NCBI GenBank assembly: GCA_021739645.1
Contig: JAIPBL010000018.1
Span: 1 to 64,000 of the forward strand
Length of the DNA: 64,000 bases
Origin: Saprospiraceae bacterium
GTDB lineage: Bacteria; Bacteroidota; Bacteroidia; Chitinophagales; Saprospiraceae
Reading direction: 5' to 3'
Part shown: positions 37,308-46,320 of the stretch, piece after piece
How the letters are laid out: each line of letters begins with the position of its first letter
How positions within the stretch are numbered: position 1 is the first letter of the stretch
The notes under the pieces: generated by a model
Databases searched by the model: none
What the model was told of the DNA's origin: nothing
Seen by the model: the letters and a program-made list of their open reading frames with translations, nothing else
Made by a program: the position numbers and the translations under genes

Positions 37308-37928
37308 ATGGCAGTTAAGATCAGATTGCAAAGAAAGGGCAAAAAGAAAAAACCTTTCTACCACATTGTTATCGCCGACGCTAGGTCTCCACGTGATGGA
37401 CGTTTCATCGAGAAAATCGGAACCTACAACCCACTGACACAACCTGCAACTATTGAATTGGACCGTGACAAAGCTTTTGATTGGCTAGATAAAGGCGCAC
37501 AGCCTACCGAAACCGTTCGTGCCATGCTTCGCTTCAAAGGTGTTTTTTACCGCAAGCACGTAATGCGTGGCGTTGAAAAGGGCGCCTACACGGAGGAAGT
37601 TGCAATGGAAAAATACAATGATTACATTGCTGTTAAAGAAGCCAAGACCGCTGCTCGTGCGGTTAAAATAGAAGATGAAAAAGCTGCATTCCGTGCAAAA
37701 GTTGCTGGCTTGGACATCAAAGTTGCTCATAAGAAAGTAATTCCAAAAATCGAGGTAGCTCCTGCTCCAGTAGCGGTAGAAGAAGAGACTCCAGTGGCTG
37801 TAGCTGTTGAAGAAGTTGCAGCTCCAGCAGTAGTCGAGGCAGCTCCAGTGGCCGTTGCTGTTGAAGAAGCACCTGCTGTCGAAGTAGTTGAAGAAGCACC
37901 TGCAGCTGCGGCTCAGGAAGAAGAATAA
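37308..37928 (+). CDS. rpsP: 30S ribosomal protein S16 with long acidic Ala/Val/Glu tail
   Basis: Residues 1 to about 85 are a normal S16 ([38 protein letters not shown], with YNPLTQP and [12 protein letters not shown]). S16 is usually 80-90 residues, but this protein has 206. The extra part is a charged helix (about 90-150) and a low-complexity tail rich in Ala, Val, Pro and Glu with repeated VAVEE-like units (about 150-206). Extended S16 proteins are known in Bacteroidota, but the tail has no assigned role. It is a single gene here, without the usual rimM-trmD-rplS partners. A terminator follows. Confidence 0.95.
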   Translation: MAVKIRLQRKGKKKKPFYHIVIADARSPRDGRFIEKIGTYNPLTQPATIELDRDKAFDWLDKGAQPTETVRAMLRFKGVFYRKHVMRGVEKGAYTEEVAMEKYNDYIAVKEAKTAARAVKIEDEKAAFRAKVAGLDIKVAHKKVIPKIEVAPAPVAVEEETPVAVAVEEVAAPAVVEAAPVAVAVEEAPAVEVVEEAPAAAAQEEE

Positions 37929-37952
37929 ATATCCTAGAATTCTGATTTGAAG

Positions 37953-37986
37953 AAGCCCGGGGGCAGTTGTGCCTTCGGGCTTTTGT
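37953..37986 (+). terminator. Terminator of rpsP
   Basis: Interrupted stem GCCCG..GGCA/TGCC..CGGGC with a T-rich tail, 25 bp after the stop codon. Confidence 0.8.
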
Positions 37987-37993
37987 TTTGAGG

Positions 37994-39097
37994 TTATTTC
38001 AAAATGCCAGATATGCCCGGCGACTTGATGAGCCTGCCAATTTCCTCCACCATTCCGACCAGTTCCGTTGAGTTTTCTGTTTCAATAATTTGTGTTTTTT
38101 TCAAGATAAAATCCAAGTAATGGCGTGCCTCTTGGGTGTCAAACTGCATGGTGTGCTCAAAATACAGGCTCAAGTCCTCAATTGGCATGCAGTGAGTAAA
38201 CACATATTTTTCTTGCCAAAGGTCATAGTAAATTATAAATCGGGGTCTTGGGAAAATGTTGGTAAACAACGTCAAGAAAAGCGGTGACTCAAGCATCCGC
38301 TCATTTTCAAACATGAAATTATTGGCTTCATAGGCGGGATAGTAGAGCATCTGAACCGCAACTCCTACATTTACTAATTTCTGACCTACTTCATTCAACT
38401 TACTGGAAAGCACACCCACTGGAACATTTTGATTCGAAAATTGCTGGAAAGGCAACCAAGTTTGGGCTTTTAAATCGAAAAACTGAACCGCTTCTGCTGT
38501 GCCCATTCGCAGCTTGTAATCAAATCGGGGGTAACCGGGCACGATGTACCCAGGATAGTAGAACTGAAACCCAAGGTCAAGGCCAAATTGCATCTCTTCC
38601 ACCATCGTGTAGATTCCAAGGCTGTGTTTCGAATATTCAGGGTCATAAACGCCCTTGATGCTGGACAAGCTTTTGTTTCCCAAATCAAAAAAGCTGAATG
38701 CCACCAGCTTTTCACCATCGTAAACACAGACCTCAAAAGTGTCAAATATGGTGTATGGTTGCCCATCTAAAACGCTGTCAATTAACGTTGCTGATAAAAT
38801 CCCTTTAAAACCGGTTTTGTATCGCTGAAAAAGCGCCTCTTTTTCGTCATCTATGACTGCATGTTTGATGGTCGTGCGAAACCGTTGGCGGTTTTGGCGC
38901 ATGGTTTTTTGTAAACTTTTACGAAAAACAAGCCCATCCAAGGGCATCCGCAACCAAATCGGTGAATACAAACTGTCGTTAAAAAACAGGAAGTGGCAGG
39001 TAAATACACTTAACCCCATTCGGTACCAGCCTTTTGCAAGGTAGGCGTCGAGTTCATCGCCGGAGATAGAATGGGGAAAATGTTTTTCAGTAAACAT
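37994..39097 (-). CDS. Arginyl/leucyl-tRNA-protein transferase-like protein (GNAT fold)
   Basis: A 367-residue protein whose central part resembles the C-terminal half of ATE/Bpt transferases: FRTTIKHAVID, LVAFSFFDLG, GVYDPEYSKHSLGIYTMVEEMQFGLDLGFQFYYPGYIVPGYPRFDYKLRMG (about residues 150-205). Those enzymes add an amino acid to protein N-termini to mark them for degradation. The N-terminal cysteine-rich motif of true ATE is not evident, so enzymatic function is uncertain. It is convergent with rpsP. Confidence 0.65.
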   Translation of the reverse strand: MFTEKHFPHSISGDELDAYLAKGWYRMGLSVFTCHFLFFNDSLYSPIWLRMPLDGLVFRKSLQKTMRQNRQRFRTTIKHAVIDDEKEALFQRYKTGFKGILSATLIDSVLDGQPYTIFDTFEVCVYDGEKLVAFSFFDLGNKSLSSIKGVYDPEYSKHSLGIYTMVEEMQFGLDLGFQFYYPGYIVPGYPRFDYKLRMGTAEAVQFFDLKAQTWLPFQQFSNQNVPVGVLSSKLNEVGQKLVNVGVAVQMLYYPAYEANNFMFENERMLESPLFLTLFTNIFPRPRFIIYYDLWQEKYVFTHCMPIEDLSLYFEHTMQFDTQEARHYLDFILKKTQIIETENSTELVGMVEEIGRLIKSPGISGILK

Positions 39098-39180
39098 TTG
39101 AACAGTTGGCGGTTACATGAACTCGGACTAATTTTGTCCGATGTCATCTAACCGGAATGGAAACGCAAAAAACAGTATTT

Positions 39181-39651
39181 ATGAAGAATCGAACCATCAT
39201 CTGCCTTATTTATTTATCAACATTGCCAATTATGTCTTTTTGCCAGCAATTGGAACCACAGCCCATCCGTACACCGAGTGCTTCCCAATTGCTTGAAATG
39301 CAACGTGGTGAAGTAGAGTATTTTAAGACACTTGTCTATCGTTTTGAGGTAGCCTGGGAAGAAGCAGACGTGCAAAGTATGGCAGACCTGCGGAATGGTT
39401 TATTGGAAATCATGAAGCTGGAAGTCAAACAATTGGAAGACAAAGCAAGTCCATCAAAGGCAGCAACGGAGCGGCTCCAACTCGAAACTGACTGCTTGAA
39501 AAAAGTAGAAAACGCCCAAATTCTGGCCTCCGACACAGCGTTGGGCAAGGCTGCAGAACAAAATAAAACCTGTTTTAACGACTTCATAAAGCTCTTGGAA
39601 GCGGACTTCTCGGAGCAAGTGCAAGCTACTAGGCAGGCTGGAAAGCAGTGA
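39181..39651 (+). CDS. Small exported helical protein, unknown function
   Basis: The ATG at 39181 gives 156 residues with a signal peptide (MKNRTIICLIYLSTLPIMSFCQQ); an earlier in-frame ATG at 39157 adds eight residues. The mature part is mostly helical and charged (about 45-150) and contains two Cys. I recognise no family. It precedes folC on the same strand with a short gap. Confidence 0.6.
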   Translation: MKNRTIICLIYLSTLPIMSFCQQLEPQPIRTPSASQLLEMQRGEVEYFKTLVYRFEVAWEEADVQSMADLRNGLLEIMKLEVKQLEDKASPSKAATERLQLETDCLKKVENAQILASDTALGKAAEQNKTCFNDFIKLLEADFSEQVQATRQAGKQ

Positions 39652-39681
39652 ACCGATTAACCAAATAAAGAATTAGTCGCC

Positions 39682-40986
39682 ATCAAAACCTACCGGCAAG
39701 CACTTGAATACCTTTTTTCCCAGCTCCCGATGTTCCAACGCATCGGCCCAGCTGCGTTTAAAAAAGACCTTGGCAACACTTTGGCACTTTGCGCACATCT
39801 TGGCCAACCCCAGCTTCATTTCCCTTCCATCCACATCGCAGGTACCAACGGAAAGGGTTCTACGGCCCACATGCTCTCTGCCATATTCACAGCGGCTGGG
39901 TTCAAGACTGGCCTCTACACTTCGCCTCATTACCGAGACTTTCGTGAGCGGATAAAAATCAACGGAGAGCTGATGCCCAAACGGGATGTTTTGGCTTTTG
40001 TCAAATCGCACAAGAATTTTGCAGACCAACTAAAACCGTCATTTTTTGAGTGGACGGTGGGAATGGCTTTCGACTATTTTGCGAAGCAAAAGGTTGATAT
40101 CGCAATCATCGAAACTGGGCTGGGTGGTAGGTTGGATTCCACCAACGTAATCAAACCAATTGTAAGTGTCATCACGAACATCGGTTATGACCATCAGAAC
40201 ATGCTGGGCGATACCCTGCCCCTAATCGCTGCCGAGAAAGCAGGCATTATTAAGCCGAAAGTGCCAGTTGTCATTGGTGAAACACATCCTGAAACAGAAG
40301 CTATTTTCCTCGAAAAAGCCCAAAAAACGGGAAGTCCAATCATTTTTGCCGACCAACATTTAACGGCAGTGCCACTAAGTTCTGAACAAACAAGTGTGTT
40401 TTACAATATTTTTGAAAATGGCAAACCGTATCTTCAAAATATCGAGCTAAACCATCTTGGCGCATACCAGCAAGCCAACCTATGCACTGTGTTGCAGACC
40501 ATGCAAGTAGTAGCCCACTTTTTTGAAAAATTTAGGGACAAACAATTCATGGAGCAGGCGATTCGTAAAGGGTTGGCCAAACTCAAGCAGTTGTCCAACT
40601 TTATGGGGCGATGGGAATTCATAAGCCAGTCGCCCAGCGTACTTTGCGACAGCGCCCACAACGAGGATGGCATTCGACTGATTGTAAAGGCGCTCGAACA
40701 TATCCCACATGAAAAATTGCATTTCGTTTTCGGCACTGTCAATGACAAATCGCCAGCGAAAATACTTTCCATTTTACCACAAAATGCGCAGTACTATTTT
40801 TCAAAGGCAAACATCCCTCGTGGATTAGATGCTATTTCGCTAGCGCAACAGGCGGAAAATGCTGGCTTAAAGGGCAAACCCTACTCCTCAGTTCGGCGAG
40901 CACTAGCGGCAGCAAAACGCGCTGCTGGCCCGAATGACTTGATTTTTGTAGGGGGCAGTATCTTCGTTGTGGCTGAAGTCATTTGA
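39682..40986 (+). CDS. folC: Bifunctional folylpolyglutamate synthase/dihydrofolate synthase
   Basis: An Mur-ligase-fold enzyme adding glutamate to folates. It has the P-loop HIAGTNGKGSTAHML, ETGLGGRLDSTNVI, the lysine loop EKAGIIKPKVPVVIGE, and LCDSAHNEDGIRLI. The first ATG is at 39730 (418 residues), but the frame is open 48 bp further and encodes IKTYRQALEYLFSQLP, the conserved N-terminus of the family that precedes MFQRIG. No ATG, GTG or TTG exists in that part; an ATC at 39682 is the best-placed codon. I therefore extend the gene to 39682, accepting that initiation is unusual. Confidence 0.85.
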   Translation: MKTYRQALEYLFSQLPMFQRIGPAAFKKDLGNTLALCAHLGQPQLHFPSIHIAGTNGKGSTAHMLSAIFTAAGFKTGLYTSPHYRDFRERIKINGELMPKRDVLAFVKSHKNFADQLKPSFFEWTVGMAFDYFAKQKVDIAIIETGLGGRLDSTNVIKPIVSVITNIGYDHQNMLGDTLPLIAAEKAGIIKPKVPVVIGETHPETEAIFLEKAQKTGSPIIFADQHLTAVPLSSEQTSVFYNIFENGKPYLQNIELNHLGAYQQANLCTVLQTMQVVAHFFEKFRDKQFMEQAIRKGLAKLKQLSNFMGRWEFISQSPSVLCDSAHNEDGIRLIVKALEHIPHEKLHFVFGTVNDKSPAKILSILPQNAQYYFSKANIPRGLDAISLAQQAENAGLKGKPYSSVRRALAAAKRAAGPNDLIFVGGSIFVVAEVI

Positions 40987-41087
40987 TGGAGCAAGCCGCA
41001 ATCTTTGCGACACACCTCAATTCTTAGCCAGCACCGCCGCCATTTCTGATTAATTTTGCCCCGCTATTTTACACAAATCAATCCTGC

Positions 41088-43481
41088 ATGACACGTCTTC
41101 TAGTTTTTTTGAGTTTCCTTATCCCAATATTGGCTTTTGCGCAGCAAAAAGAATGCGTCTTTGTTGACTGGTCAAAGCACTTTGGCGGCAGCAAGGCCGA
41201 TGCTGCAAACGATTTCCAGCGAACTGCTGATGGCGGATTCATAGCAGTTGGATATGCTCGTTCCACCGACCAAGACCTGACTGGAAACAAAGGCTTATCT
41301 GATTATTGGATAGTTAAACTCGACTCTATCGGTGAGCTGGAATGGCAACACAACTATGGTGGTGCTGACAATGACATTGCAACCGCAGTGCTACAAACCG
41401 ATGATGGGGGGTACATTGTGGCTGGTGGTACGGTATCATTTGATGGCCAGGTGTCTGGCAATCACGGCGCAGAGGATGCTTGGGTGCTCCGACTTGACCA
41501 GCTCGGTAATATTCTATGGAAAAAAACCTACGGCGGCACTTTAAATGAACGGGCCGAGAGCATTCAGCCAACAAGCGATGGTGGATATGTACTCTCTGGT
41601 TATAGCCAATCAGATGATGGAGATTTAACCGACAATAAGGGCGATTTTGATTATTGGGTATTCAAAATCAATGACAATGGAGATTTGCTTTGGCAAAAAA
41701 ACATTGGTGGAAGCCTGTCCGATTATGCATTTGATGCCGTTGAAACCACTGATGGCGGCTTTTTGGCGGTTGGCTCTTCGTTTTCAAATAATGGTGATGT
41801 ACCTAACAACCAAGGTTTTTACGACTATTTTATCGTGAAATTGAATGGGAGCGGAAACTTGGTTTGGGCAAAAACTTTTGGAGGCATCGGCGAGGAGCGT
41901 GCTTACAGTGTGGCCCTGACATCGGGCGGCGCTTTTATAGTGGGAACTTCAAACTCCGCCACAGGTGATGTTCCTGGGAACAATGGCGGCTATGATTATT
42001 GGGTGACAAAGATTTCGGATAACGGCACTTTATTGTGGAGCAAAAACCTTGGAGGCTCCACGGAGGATAGGGCTTTCGGACTTGCTGCCAAAGCGGATGG
42101 TGGATTGCTTGTGACCGGACTTGCGACTTCATCGAATTTTGACGTTGGCGGGAATTATGGCAGCAAAGACGCTTGGCTCATCAACTTGGATGCCAGTGGC
42201 CAACTGATTTGGGAAAAGAACCTAGGAGGGACACTCGATGACCGCTTCTTTGCCATTTTGGAACTGGCCGAAGGTGGCTACGCCTGTGCAGGCTACTCCT
42301 TTTCATCAAATAATGACCTCACTGGTAATTATGGGGAGCAGGATATGTGGATAGTCCGCCTTTCCCCTGATTCGATTGAAGTTGGCCTTGGAGCTGACAC
42401 GATTCTTTGTGCGGGGCAAGGGGTAATTCTCGAACCCGAAATTCAAAACGTAAGCTATCTATGGCCAGACGGCTCGACTTTACCCATATTCTTGGTTAGC
42501 AGTCCCGGTGAATACTGGGTGGAAATTGACAAGCAAGGTTGCAAGAGTCGTGACACTGTGGTGGTTGACTATGTGTCCGAAACACCCGTAAACATTGGAA
42601 ACGATACAATTCTTTGTGATGGGGAAACACTTATACTTGACCCCGGCATAGCAGGTGCGGCTGTTTTTTGGAAAAATGGAAGTACCGACCCCACCCTACC
42701 CGTTCAGCTTCCCGGAACCTATTGGGTAGAAGTTATCAAAGATGGTTGCGAATATCGAGATACCATTGAAGTGGATTTCACGACGGTTCCTTTTGAGCTT
42801 GGAGAAAATTTATCGCTTTGCGAGGGAGAGACAGCCTCAATTGAAATTCCGTTGCAAAACGCCAGTTTTTTATGGCAGGATGGCTCAACAGCCGCCAATT
42901 TCACCATCAACAGCCCGGGTTTGGTTTGGGTAAAAGTGACTCAAGGTGGCTGTAGCCGCACGGATTCGACAAGCGTTATTTATCAACAAGGCCCAATTGA
43001 ACCCTTGCCAGACTTTAGTTTTATCTGCGAAAATGAAGGTCTTTGGTTGAATGCACAATTTGAAGGTGCTACCTATAGCTGGCAGGATGGCTCCACTGAG
43101 CATAATTTCAAAGCCGTCCGTCCGGGCAATTACTGGGTTCAGGTTCAAATTGGCGGCTGCATTTTTGAAGATGAGGTAGAGCTTAGAGCTTGCGAACTTT
43201 GCCTGTATATACCTAATGTCTTTTCACCAAACGGTGATGGTATCAACGATGATTTTCGGGGATTCCCTGGTTGTGAAATAAGCAACTATCAGCAGTTCGT
43301 CTTCGACCGATGGGGCAACTTGGTTTTTCAAAATGACTCACCAGACGCTGGCTGGGATGGTGAATTTAGGGGCAGCAAAGCACAGCAGGGCGTATTTGGC
43401 TACCGTATTGAGTTTGATTATTTAAACAATGGCAAGACTGAGCATCAGGTTAGGCTTGGGACTGTTACCTTACTTAGGTAA
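41088..43481 (+). CDS. Surface beta-propeller protein with T9SS type B sorting domain
   Basis: A 797-residue protein with a signal peptide (LLVFLSFLIPILAFAQQ). Seven blade-like repeats of about 58 residues follow (WQHNYGG, WKKTYGG, WQKNIGG, WAKTFGG, WSKNLGG, WEKNLGG, each with DGGY/F and a D-x-W-hydrophobic strand), about residues 25-430, suggesting a seven-bladed propeller. Then come four 80-residue repeats (LGADTILC ... WPDGST ... PGEYWVEI, about 435-695). The last about 85 residues are a CHU_C/type B sorting domain (IPNVFSPNGDGINDDFRGFPGC). A secreted surface protein; ligand unknown. Confidence 0.87.
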   Translation: MTRLLVFLSFLIPILAFAQQKECVFVDWSKHFGGSKADAANDFQRTADGGFIAVGYARSTDQDLTGNKGLSDYWIVKLDSIGELEWQHNYGGADNDIATAVLQTDDGGYIVAGGTVSFDGQVSGNHGAEDAWVLRLDQLGNILWKKTYGGTLNERAESIQPTSDGGYVLSGYSQSDDGDLTDNKGDFDYWVFKINDNGDLLWQKNIGGSLSDYAFDAVETTDGGFLAVGSSFSNNGDVPNNQGFYDYFIVKLNGSGNLVWAKTFGGIGEERAYSVALTSGGAFIVGTSNSATGDVPGNNGGYDYWVTKISDNGTLLWSKNLGGSTEDRAFGLAAKADGGLLVTGLATSSNFDVGGNYGSKDAWLINLDASGQLIWEKNLGGTLDDRFFAILELAEGGYACAGYSFSSNNDLTGNYGEQDMWIVRLSPDSIEVGLGADTILCAGQGVILEPEIQNVSYLWPDGSTLPIFLVSSPGEYWVEIDKQGCKSRDTVVVDYVSETPVNIGNDTILCDGETLILDPGIAGAAVFWKNGSTDPTLPVQLPGTYWVEVIKDGCEYRDTIEVDFTTVPFELGENLSLCEGETASIEIPLQNASFLWQDGSTAANFTINSPGLVWVKVTQGGCSRTDSTSVIYQQGPIEPLPDFSFICENEGLWLNAQFEGATYSWQDGSTEHNFKAVRPGNYWVQVQIGGCIFEDEVELRACELCLYIPNVFSPNGDGINDDFRGFPGCEISNYQQFVFDRWGNLVFQNDSPDAGWDGEFRGSKAQQGVFGYRIEFDYLNNGKTEHQVRLGTVTLLR

Positions 43482-43495
43482 TTGTGAAGTTGCAT

Positions 43496-43535
43496 AAAAA
43501 AAAGAGGCACTTGCTTTCACAAGTGCCTCTTTTTC
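43496..43535. terminator. Bidirectional terminator
   Basis: Stem AGAGGCACTTG/CAAGTGCCTCT with a 6-nt loop and A/T tails between the type B surface protein gene and the convergent yceI gene. Confidence 0.93.
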
Positions 43536-43547
43536 AATTATTTATGA

Positions 43548-44165
43548 CTAATCTGTTCCACGTACTGCTGTCAATTTCACCTTAAGGTCAAACTCATCGT
43601 AGATGGTTTTGTCACCAAGACCATCAAAAAAGCTTCCTGAACCATAACGGACGTCAAAATCAGAACGGTCAATTTTAATATCGCCAGTTGCTACGATTTT
43701 GCCACCATCAGCCTCGTTCAACAGTGCATCAAATTTCACTTCTTTAGTGGTAGATTTGATTGTGAGGTTGCCCGTGACTTTGTATTCACCTGGCTTTCCC
43801 CTTGGGGCAACTTTCGTGATGACAAATTTAGCAGTTGGGAAGGTGGACGCTCCAAAAAAGTCGTCTGACTTCAAATGGCCTTCCAACTTTCCAGCCATGT
43901 CACCTTGAAGGTCAAGGCACTTGATTGTAGTCATGTCAATTTCAAAAGACCCACCAGAAAAGAAACCTTTGTCATCGTAAGTCAAAAGCCCGTTTTTGAT
44001 GTTGACAACACCATTGTGTTGCCCTGTAACCTTGTGTCCCGTCCATTGAACATTGCTGTTGAGGGTGTCAACCCTAAGTGAGGTGCCTGGATTAACAGTA
44101 AATGCTAAACCAGCAAAAGCGAGAATTGCGAATAAAAAAGAAGAGAATGCATTGAATTTTTTCAT
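43548..44165 (-). CDS. YceI-family periplasmic lipid-binding protein
   Basis: A 205-residue protein with a signal peptide (KKFNAFSSFLFAILAFAGLAFT). The mature part is a lipocalin-like YceI barrel: VDTLNSNVQWTGHKVTGQHNGVVNIKNG, FEIDMTTIKCLDL, SDDFFGASTFPTAKFVITKV, ITGNLTIKSTTKEVKFDALL. YceI proteins bind isoprenoid-type lipids in the periplasm. It is encoded next to a MarR regulator (110 bp apart, same strand), a common pairing. A short palindrome lies between them. Confidence 0.92.
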   Translation of the reverse strand: MKKFNAFSSFLFAILAFAGLAFTVNPGTSLRVDTLNSNVQWTGHKVTGQHNGVVNIKNGLLTYDDKGFFSGGSFEIDMTTIKCLDLQGDMAGKLEGHLKSDDFFGASTFPTAKFVITKVAPRGKPGEYKVTGNLTIKSTTKEVKFDALLNEADGGKIVATGDIKIDRSDFDVRYGSGSFFDGLGDKTIYDEFDLKVKLTAVRGTD

Positions 44166-44202
44166 AAAAAACTAAAAATTGCTAAGTGAAAGAAATAATT
44201 GG

Positions 44203-44212
44203 TGTACGTACA
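44203..44212. promoter_or_regulatory. Palindrome upstream of yceI, possible operator
   Basis: TGTACGTACA is a perfect 10-bp palindrome 38 bp upstream of the yceI start. MarR proteins bind palindromes, and a marR gene is adjacent, so it is a candidate operator; only one copy is seen. Confidence 0.3.
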
Positions 44213-44275
44213 TGAATCGAAATAACACGGACACGTTTCAATGGTTTGAAAATGAGTCTTAATTAAATCTTAAAA

Positions 44276-44728
44276 TCAGCCTCTTAACTTATCGAGCAGT
44301 TCATTCAAAGTCACTACTTCACAATTGCTGAGGCGGTTTGAGAAAATATTGGCAAAACTATCCACCCTTTCACTTGCAATTTTTAAAAGCTCCAAGCCTT
44401 CATTTGAGATGATTACCTCTGCACGGCGATTATCTTGGTCGCATTTTGCTTTTAACACCAAGTTTTTGGAAATCAACTTGTCCACCAACCTTGAAGCATT
44501 GGAAGTTTTGTCAATCATGCGCTCTGTAAGTTCTTTTATACTACTTGGAGTGGGGTACATCCCCCGTAAAATCCTTAAAATGTTGAATTGATGCGCTGAA
44601 ATATCCAAGGACTTTAATTCTTGAGTGGTGGCATAGGAAAGCCATGAACTTGTAAAAAGTATGTTCACTTGTGCTTTTACGTATTCATTGACAAAGCTCT
44701 TCTGTTTAATTTCATCTTCAATCCGCAT
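44276..44728 (-). CDS. MarR-family transcriptional regulator
   Basis: A 150-residue regulator. The central winged helix has the pattern LKSLDISAHQFNILRILRGMYP (about 40-61), SSIKELTERMIDKTSNASRLVDKLISKNLV (recognition helix) and the wing CDQDNRRAEVIISNEGLELL. Flanking helices dimerise. Lies upstream of yceI on the same strand and is likely its regulator. A TACCTTTG box is found at 44765-44758. Confidence 0.9.
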   Translation of the reverse strand: MRIEDEIKQKSFVNEYVKAQVNILFTSSWLSYATTQELKSLDISAHQFNILRILRGMYPTPSSIKELTERMIDKTSNASRLVDKLISKNLVLKAKCDQDNRRAEVIISNEGLELLKIASERVDSFANIFSNRLSNCEVVTLNELLDKLRG

Positions 44729-44914
44729 AAAAATTAATTTAAGAAAAATCCAACTGACAAAGGTAGAACCAGCTTTTCAACTGTCACGCTTTTTCTATGA
44801 AAAAGCCAAAATATAGCGTTTGCGTTCATTCTGGTATGAATTTTACTGTTTTCCCAATTGACAAGCAATCAAAATATTGTCTATTCTTGCCCACTTTTAT
44901 TTCAGAATTTACTA

Positions 44915-46117
44915 ATGCAAATGATTTTTTCGAGCCTAGCCATGCTGTTTTGGGGATTGATTTTCATTGTATTCTATGCCTATCTTGGCTATGGAATTTT
45001 TCTTTTTTTGGTTGTCAAAGCCAAGCGATTGTTCCAAAAAACTAGGCGACTGAATTTTAGCGATGCTGACCTTCCAGAGGTGATTTTTATTGTGGCAGCT
45101 TATAATGAGGAAGAATATATCGTTGAAAAAATCAAGAATTGCCTGCAATTCGATTATCCACCTGATAAGATTGAATTTTGGTTTGTCACTGATGGCTCTA
45201 CCGACAAAACACCCCAGCTAGTTGAGCTATTCCCTACTCTACCTGGGCAATCAGTGAAATTATTCCACAGGCCAGAACGGAAAGGTAAAATAGCAGCGGT
45301 TGAGCGAGTGATGGCCTTTGTCAAACCACCTATCACTATTTTCACGGATGCCAACACCGATGTCAACCCGCAAGCAATTAGAAATATAGTTCGGCACTAT
45401 GCCGACCCAAAGGTTGGTGCAGTTGCCGGTGAGAAACGCATTTCTATTGGTGAAAAAGGCGATGCCACTGGCGCAGGTGAAGGCATTTACTGGAAATACG
45501 AATCATTGCTAAAAAAATGGGATTCAGAACTTTACTCAGCTATTGGGGCTGCTGGCGAGCTGTTTTCTATCCGAACGGAACAATATCGGCACGTCCCGCA
45601 GGACACGCTAATTGAAGATTTTGTTATGACCATGTGCATTGCCATGCGAGGTTTCAAGATTGTCTATGAACCGGATGCGTATGCCTTGGAGTCTTCAAGT
45701 GCCTCAATCAAAGAGGAGTTGAAGCGGAAAATCAGAATAGCAGCAGGTGCATTGCAAGCAACATGGCGGTTACGTGGCCTGCTAAATCCGTTCAAATATG
45801 GCATTCTCAGCTTCCAATATTTTTCACACCGTGTGCTGCGCTGGACCATCGCCCCATTGGCATTACCAATAATCTTCGCAGTCAATATTTATCTATCTTG
45901 CAATGGGCCAGCCATCTACCAGGTGTTTATGATTTGTCAAATCTGCTTCTACATATTTGCAACGCTAGGGTACATATTTGAACGCAAACAATTGAAAATC
46001 AAGGCCTTCTTTATCCCCTACTATTTTTGTGTGATGAACTATGCCATGTACCGAGGTTTTTTCAGGCTTGTCGGTGGTCACCAATCTGTTATTTGGGAGA
46101 AGTCTAAGCGGGCGTAA
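44915..46117 (+). CDS. Family 2 glycosyltransferase, membrane-bound
   Basis: A processive-type GT2 enzyme of about 400 residues. The first in-frame codon of the open frame is a TTG at 44858; ATG 44915 or 44921 start just before the first membrane segment (SLAMLFWGLIFIVFYAYLGYG). The catalytic domain has VIFIVAAYNEEEYI, FVTDGSTDKT, FTDANTDVNP (DxD-like Asp), GAAGELFSIRTE and EDFVMTMCIA. The C-terminal half has three membrane segments (TIAPLALPIIFAVNIYL, FMICQICFYIFATLGYIF, FIPYYFCVMNYAMY). QxxRW, typical of cellulose synthases, is replaced by LQATWRLRG. Likely polysaccharide synthesis; polymer unknown. Confidence 0.87.
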   Translation: MQMIFSSLAMLFWGLIFIVFYAYLGYGIFLFLVVKAKRLFQKTRRLNFSDADLPEVIFIVAAYNEEEYIVEKIKNCLQFDYPPDKIEFWFVTDGSTDKTPQLVELFPTLPGQSVKLFHRPERKGKIAAVERVMAFVKPPITIFTDANTDVNPQAIRNIVRHYADPKVGAVAGEKRISIGEKGDATGAGEGIYWKYESLLKKWDSELYSAIGAAGELFSIRTEQYRHVPQDTLIEDFVMTMCIAMRGFKIVYEPDAYALESSSASIKEELKRKIRIAAGALQATWRLRGLLNPFKYGILSFQYFSHRVLRWTIAPLALPIIFAVNIYLSCNGPAIYQVFMICQICFYIFATLGYIFERKQLKIKAFFIPYYFCVMNYAMYRGFFRLVGGHQSVIWEKSKRA

Positions 46118-46277
46118 TGATAGAATCATTTTCCCATTTAGAAATTCGAATTTTTCAAGTGTTGCAAATGAAATTTATTTTCTAAATTTTTTAAAATATT
46201 CTGTTTTGGAAAATGCTGAATGAGTAACTTTTCTGAATTTTAATGCACACATTTGTTTCATAATCGATCGCTTGACC

Positions 46278-46285
46278 TATCTTTG
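46278..46285 (+). promoter_or_regulatory. -7 box of the 46321 gene
   Basis: TATCTTTG followed by C. The predicted start near 46292 lies four bases before an out-of-frame ATG (46296) that opens a 21-codon reading frame overlapping the real start. Confidence 0.5.
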
Positions 46286-46320
46286 CGAAGGAATCATGAC
46301 TGATAAAACACTGGTAATCA

